64,000 bases of DNA from Bretschneidera sinensis (lineage: Eukaryota > Streptophyta > Magnoliopsida > Brassicales > Akaniaceae): assembly GCA_023935145.1 (NCBI GenBank), contig CM043702.1:102675588-102739587 (forward strand), given 5' to 3'. This document shows positions 58,805 through 64,000 of this stretch, piece by piece; position 1 is the stretch's first letter, and every line of letters begins with the position of its first letter. The notes beneath the pieces are model-generated. The model did not search any database. It saw only the letters and a program-made list of their open reading frames with translations, and was not told the DNA's origin. The position numbers and the translations under genes were made by a program.

Positions 58805-60370
58805 TTTCCCAAAATCATGAGGATTATGCGGTACTAAAACTTCACTAAGTCCTGGCCAGCCTTACTTCACCTTAAGTTTCCTCCTTAGGAATTTGTAAGA
58901 CAACCTTTTTGAAGCCATATAGCTCATTTTCTTTCTCTGAAACTCAAACCGCAATACCAAGAAACTCATTCAAGTGCGCACACAAGCGCCTAAGGTCTCC
59001 ACTCAAAGCTTAGCCCACCACCAAGCAACAATCCTACTGTGCCTCCGATTCTCAACTGATACAGAAGTCTTCAAGACCCCACATACCTGATTCCAAGACT
59101 CAAAAGATCTTAAACTTATCCCAGAGGTTACCACCCTAGTCTCGAACGAACCATAACATCCCACTTACTTAAATCGCCATAGACGTGTGCTAATGGTCCT
59201 CATTAGCCCTCATACCTTAAGACCCAAATAAGGAACACTTACTCAGTTAAAAGTAGACGAATAAAGTCTTATTGTAACCCTAAGAAATCCTAGAAATGCC
59301 ACATAATTTTCATCTATGTCAATTCCTAACTCAATGACCTGTAATCCCTCTACACGGTTCACTCACTAAAGACGCACATTGTTGCCCCTCATTGTGCTAG
59401 CCACTGATGGACTGCTCACCTACTAAGGTATAATTCTTTCTTTCCTTGTGTGAGACACATGGATGATAGTCCACAAGCCAAACCAAGAGCCAATTACCCA
59501 CAAATCTGACTGCACTCAAACAACTTCACAAGCATAACTACATGCGTACAACTTGAAAGACTAACTGAAGATAGCCGATGCGCAACTCACCCATTGATGC
59601 ACAATGCCTCCCATCATTGTGCTGGACACACCGATGATAGCCCACAAACATAATTGAGAGTATGTACACATTCAGATATCACTGCACGCACTCAGCCCAC
59701 AATATAACCGATGATACCTATACGTGTGCCTCATTGTTACAAGTGAACTGCACATTATTTACACACAGTGCCAATATAATATCCGATAGCCCACACGATA
59801 GCAATGTAAGGTCAAACCTTATGAATAGGAGAAGAGAAAATGTAGGGCATGCGAGCCACCTACACTGTCTATGAAGCTCCCAGCTACATGGAGGCCCGAG
59901 TCACCCTATGGTGGCCCTAAACCCACACCCCAAATTTCATTGGGAGGCTCACTTAGTGCCCACACATTGCTTAAACCATGGCCCATATACATGCACCAAG
60001 GATGGCAGAGAGCCTAACACTATGTCCCCCCTTTAAAGAGTCTTAAGTCATTTTGAGCATTTCTAACAAGAAATATACCTCATTCTTGAGCATTCATAAT
60101 CCTTTAATAAATATAATTTATGCAATCTGCCAAATTCAAGCATACTATACGACTGCTCGCATCTTCAAGATCCATCCCAAAAGTTCTCATTAATTTTTGA
60201 AGCATAAATCACATATTTATGAAAATGCCATTGTGCCACTCTAGCACACCACTAACAAACATCTATTGCACAACTGCCATACAACCTGGCCACACTTGCT
60301 GTAAAGAAATCACAAATATCACCACACAACCCACTCAAAGGCTAAGTCACTGGTAGCAACCATGCCAAAT
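58805..60370. repeat. 3.3-kb tandem repeat, copy 2
   Basis: Counterpart of 48880-49332 plus 55991-57070. Removing the Athila-like insertion, the distance between copies is about 3.27 kb. Confidence 0.7.
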
Positions 60371-60870
60371 GGTGCGTGCCATGACACCAGGATTGTGTAG
60401 GTGCACGCACGTGTGTGCTTAGTGTGTGCACACGTGTATGGGTGTGTGCGAGTTTAAATTAGATGGATTGAAACTAAGCTAATTGATTTAGATAGATAAA
60501 ACATAAAGATTAACTAAATGGATTAAAACTAGACTACTTTAAACTAGGTAAATTAAACTTAGAGATTAGCTAGATAGGTTAAAACTAGACTACTTTAAAA
60601 TAGGTAGATTAATTGGGTGCATTAAACTAAATGAATTAAGACTAAGTTACTTTAAACTAGATGGGTTAAAATAGAGATTAAACTAAACTAACTTAAACTA
60701 ACATGTGCGAATTTCCTAATTGAAATTAAGGAAACAACAAAATTAACCATAACTGATCAAGGAAATTAAATAACAAGTTGAGATCAAGGAAACAAGATTC
60801 TAGGGCTTTTGATTGACCATAACTGATCATATACAAATTTCCTAACTGAACTAATTGCAATTATTTCCTA

Positions 60871-62228
60871 TTGTTGATAATCAGGTCTCTAATTTATTCA
60901 TTAATCTTTCTCAAGCATTAACAAAATATCCCAACAAGCAAATCTTCTACATCTCTGTGAAAACTCAAACCTATCAAAATTCAGTAAGAACAAGAAACCC
61001 CATAAAGATTACGCAAGTCCATAGATATCTCTATCCTATAGATTCCTTGTGGTATCTCAATCATATGCTGAAACAATTATCACTTCTCAGTCTCAAATTG
61101 AATCCCAAATCATGCAAATATTGATCAATCATTCCCAAACATTAAGCCTAGAATGAAATACTCAACAATATAAAACAACTATTAAAATAGTTCAATTAAA
61201 GGAAGATTCACATAATAATAGTTAGGCTACATCTTTACCCTAGAAAATGGAGATTAGTTCATGATAAAACTGAATAAAAACATAATCAAAGAGTTTAACG
61301 TCAAGAAATTCAGAATAAAGAAAAAATTCAAAAACCAGTCTTCTCTTTGATGTTCTGCTTCCTTTGATTGCTCCAGAAAATGAATCCCCCAAAAAACCAT
61401 GAAAAACCCAGCATCTGGTTCTCTCCAAGTGATAGATTCCTCTCCCCCCTTGTTTTGGAACCAACCTCCCAAGGAAAGAAAATAATTCCCTCTTTCCGAA
61501 TCATAGATTCTGTAGATTTTTGGCCTCAGATTACGGGGCTGTTTTTGCCTCTTAAACGTCAGAATCATGAAACTGCTATTTTAGTAACAATTATAGCCCG
61601 TTGACCTAGCTTTCCAACACTTCTTGAGTCAGCTCAATAAAATTTCACACAAGTAAGATATGGTGAGATTATTGGTGAGATTATTTGAGACTGTCAGGAG
61701 ACGTTTCCAATTCGGGATTACATTAAACCCACCATGCCTTCCATTTGTTTGATCCCTTCCATTCAACTTTCATTTCTTTTGACTGGGTTGGGCCAAGCCC
61801 ACTTGAATTAAACTTTATCTTTTAGGCCTTGGGATTTATTGTTTTTAGCTTCATCTTACTAAGATAGCAAACTTGACTCGATTTGAATTGCAGGCTCAAG
61901 GACATTCCAGAATGTCAACAGTGCAGGTGCAGCAACTTCAAGCACAGTTTCATCCTTGATGCAGCCAGTATATCTCAAAACTCAAAACATGAACGTTATA
62001 GAGATTCTTCTTGGCATTCCATGGCATCTTTAGTCATCTCAATCGGAGTGAGGATAAGAGAGTTATGCCTAGATTATGAAACGCTGTCGAAACTGTCCAA
62101 AATCGCCCAATTAGCTTCGTTTTGCATCCTAAATCAAAATATAAGAATAATGAGTACATTTAGGAACCAAATTAGTATAAAAGACTAAACATTGAGGGAG
62201 AAAAATATGACATATTTCATTCTCATCA
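60871..62228 (-). repeat. 3' LTR of a second Athila-like element (left border uncertain)
   Basis: On the minus strand it begins TGATGAGAATGAAATATGTC at 62228, right after a polypurine run. A TG at 60872 (tgttgataatc) gives a possible other end, for about 1.36 kb. However, the repeat texture continues left to about 60380, so the LTR may be longer. Short open frames here (60855-61124, 61254-61568, 61883-62188) have no recognisable domain. Confidence 0.55.
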
Positions 62229-64000
62229 AATTCCCCCACACTTAACTTTTGCTCGTCCTCGGGCAAAGCTTAAATTCACTTTTCCAAAAACACCAAGGGT
62301 GCAACACCATCAACAAAGAACAACCAAGCTCTTCAAAACTCATAACATATCATGGACAAACATTCTTAAACAAATTATAATTACTTAATAAGCATTTTCA
62401 CTCGAAGATGTAGTAAATTAAATACGTAGACCCTTACAGAAGTAAACACTCAACTCTCATGTGTTTGAAGGGCATGTGTTTCACTCAAATTCATTCCAAT
62501 GGAAATGACCTACCATAGGCTTGCATATCTTCTCATTCTCCACCACTGGGATCACATGCATAACACGAATCAGAAGAACTTTTCAAGGATTGTAACGTGG
62601 TTTAGGATCAAGGTGGGAAATATTTGGGAATGTAGCTCAAAAGCCATTGAAACTAGAGGAGCAAAAATGAATTAACTCAAGCTCGAATATATAAGACATG
62701 TAAAACCAATCACTCCATTCATTAGCTTCTTCAATTTGGCTTTAAAGCATTTAAACCATGTAAAACTCTTGCATTGAAAAAGAGATCGTTCAAAGGAATA
62801 CTTTTCGTTTGCAATAGGGAATAATCCTTCGCAACAACTTCCACCTTTGTATATATCACGTATAAACATATCCCTTTCTTGGAATTTTAGGAGGAATTAT
62901 GAGCATGGACAGTTTGTAACATTAAAAGTAATTTCCTCCATCACTTCCTTTCTTCTTTTCTCTTTTTTTTTTAAAAAATTACATCAACAATGGAACTCAC
63001 GAATTAAGAATGAAAACATGTTCCATTTCACTAGTCATAGCCATACCACAAATCCAGATACCCCCACACTTATTTTTTGCACACCCATACATATCATAAT
63101 GATGAATAATGCTCCACTAGCTCTATGGCTTGGGTAAAGGCATTTTTTTTAGGTTTAAAGTTTGTAACGTGGGTTGACAATAAACGAAAAAAAAACCAAT
63201 AAAGCTCAAAGGGGTTCAACAAAGGGGAAAAATTAATTACAAGGTAGGCTTTTGGCTTATGTAGCTTATAACAATGAGGGCCCTAATAATATTCATGCAT
63301 GCATGTGTTAATATGACCTCGAAGAGAATCAAGGAAAATTCTAGAGAAACAAATCCATGGAAGAATATCTCACATGAAAGAAAATAGAGAGACTGATATG
63401 GATGTGTCAGTCTAAAGGCTCAAAATCTCACCAGCTTTTGTCTACTAAATTTAGTCACTACTGTTCTCAAGGAAAATAACTAGACTAATTAATTCCAAGT
63501 GGGAAGATTACTTATTCCATCATGTTATGAATTTTTCAAGCTTAATTGAATTTTGCTCATGACATACACAACCAAAAATTGCTGAAAACCACAAAAACAA
63601 AAAGCAAAACTCTTTTTTTTTTTTTTTTTTTAGAGATACAAAATTAAAACACAACCTAAATCTCCTCCCCCACACTTAAAACTTATATTGTCCCCAATGT
63701 GTAGCAAAGAAAGCAAATACATGGTAGAAAGAAACTTCCCTGACCACTGGTGGAGATGGATCAAGCTCCCTTCCCTCAGTATCTCCATCAATGCGTTCAG
63801 GTTTCGGAGCAAGGAAGTGGGAAACTGCATCATTGCCACACCCATATAAAGAAAAAAAATCTGAAATCAAAATACATAGAAAGCAATTGAGAAAAAGAAT
63901 AATTAGAAAACTGAACCAATTGTAGAGAATAATGAAAATAACAAAAAAAAAGAAGGTTTAGAATGCTTGGGTTGCCTCCCAAGAAGCGCTTAGTTATAGT
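62229..64000 (-). mobile_element. 3' internal region of a minus-strand Athila-like element, running off the window
   Basis: The reverse strand has AAGTGTGGGGGAATT right before the LTR, 'gaggacgagcaaaagttaag' just inside, a second 'aagtgtgggggagg' near 63660 with 'ggggacaat', and 'aagcgcttcttgggaggcaa' at the window end. These are typical of the long non-coding stretch between pol and the 3' LTR in Athila-like elements. A poly-T run lies at 63611-63632. No intact coding frame is seen. Confidence 0.65.

Overview
This is a plant nuclear genome window, most likely from a flowering plant. The evidence is a gene with many GT-AG introns and a nested set of plant-type retrotransposons: Ty3/gypsy of the chromovirus and Athila kinds, Ty1/copia, several non-autonomous LTR elements, an hAT-type DNA element and palindromic MITE-like DNA. 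Composition is AT-rich with long (TA)n tracts. I see no bacterial-style operon, rRNA, tRNA gene or CRISPR. I could not name the species.

The one host gene I can support lies on the + strand. It has a non-coding 5' exon near 26.25-26.45 kb, 11 coding exons from 28243 to 44915 and an AATAAA at 45227. My splice model keeps one reading frame throughout and gives 421 residues. The protein has two tandem copies of one domain, each resembling the soluble lytic transglycosylase / goose-type lysozyme (SLT) fold, joined by a Ser/Ala-rich linker. Exons 1-5 and exons 7-11 have matching intron positions and phases (0, 0, 2, 2), so the gene arose by internal duplication. Copy 1 keeps the ES...GIVQ...NIYFGAAYL signature. 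Copy 2 has lost the Glu, the Gln and the Asn, so it looks like a non-catalytic paralogous half.

Layout: 1-1.15 kb is the leader of one LTR element plus a short LTR-like piece. 1480-10394 is a decayed chromovirus-like Ty3 element with 2.1-kb LTRs and a near-matching 5-bp target duplication. 10.4-14.5 kb is old repeat DNA without genes. 14531-17656 is a 3.1-kb element with ~388-bp inverted ends. 17693-17872 is a palindromic MITE-like element. 17.93-20.955 kb is the 5' end of a minus-strand LTR element related to the leader at 1-1.02 kb. 23.2-25.86 kb is a small element bounded by direct repeats, with an internal tandem array and a broken 'putative gypsy type transposon' gag-like ORF. 26.2-45.3 kb is the SLT-like gene. 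Its intron 5 (9.3 kb) holds a non-autonomous LTR element (32465-40914, target duplication CATAT), whose own 5' LTR is split by a full-length Ty1/copia element (33001-38321, minus strand). 46177-47255 is an hAT-like element with a perfect 8-bp target duplication. 48.4-60.4 kb is a tandemly repeated, CA-rich repeat. It is interrupted by an Athila-like deletion derivative (49338-55985, target duplication ACGAG), itself carrying an inverted solo LTR (51227-52619). About 60.4-64 kb is the 3' end of another Athila-like element on the minus strand that runs off the window.

Insertion order can be read from the nesting. The SLT gene intron received the CATAT element, which then received the copia element. 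The 48.9-60.4 kb repeat received the Athila-like element, which then received the solo-LTR parent. All target-site duplications, LTR borders and splice sites were read by eye; no alignment or database search was run.
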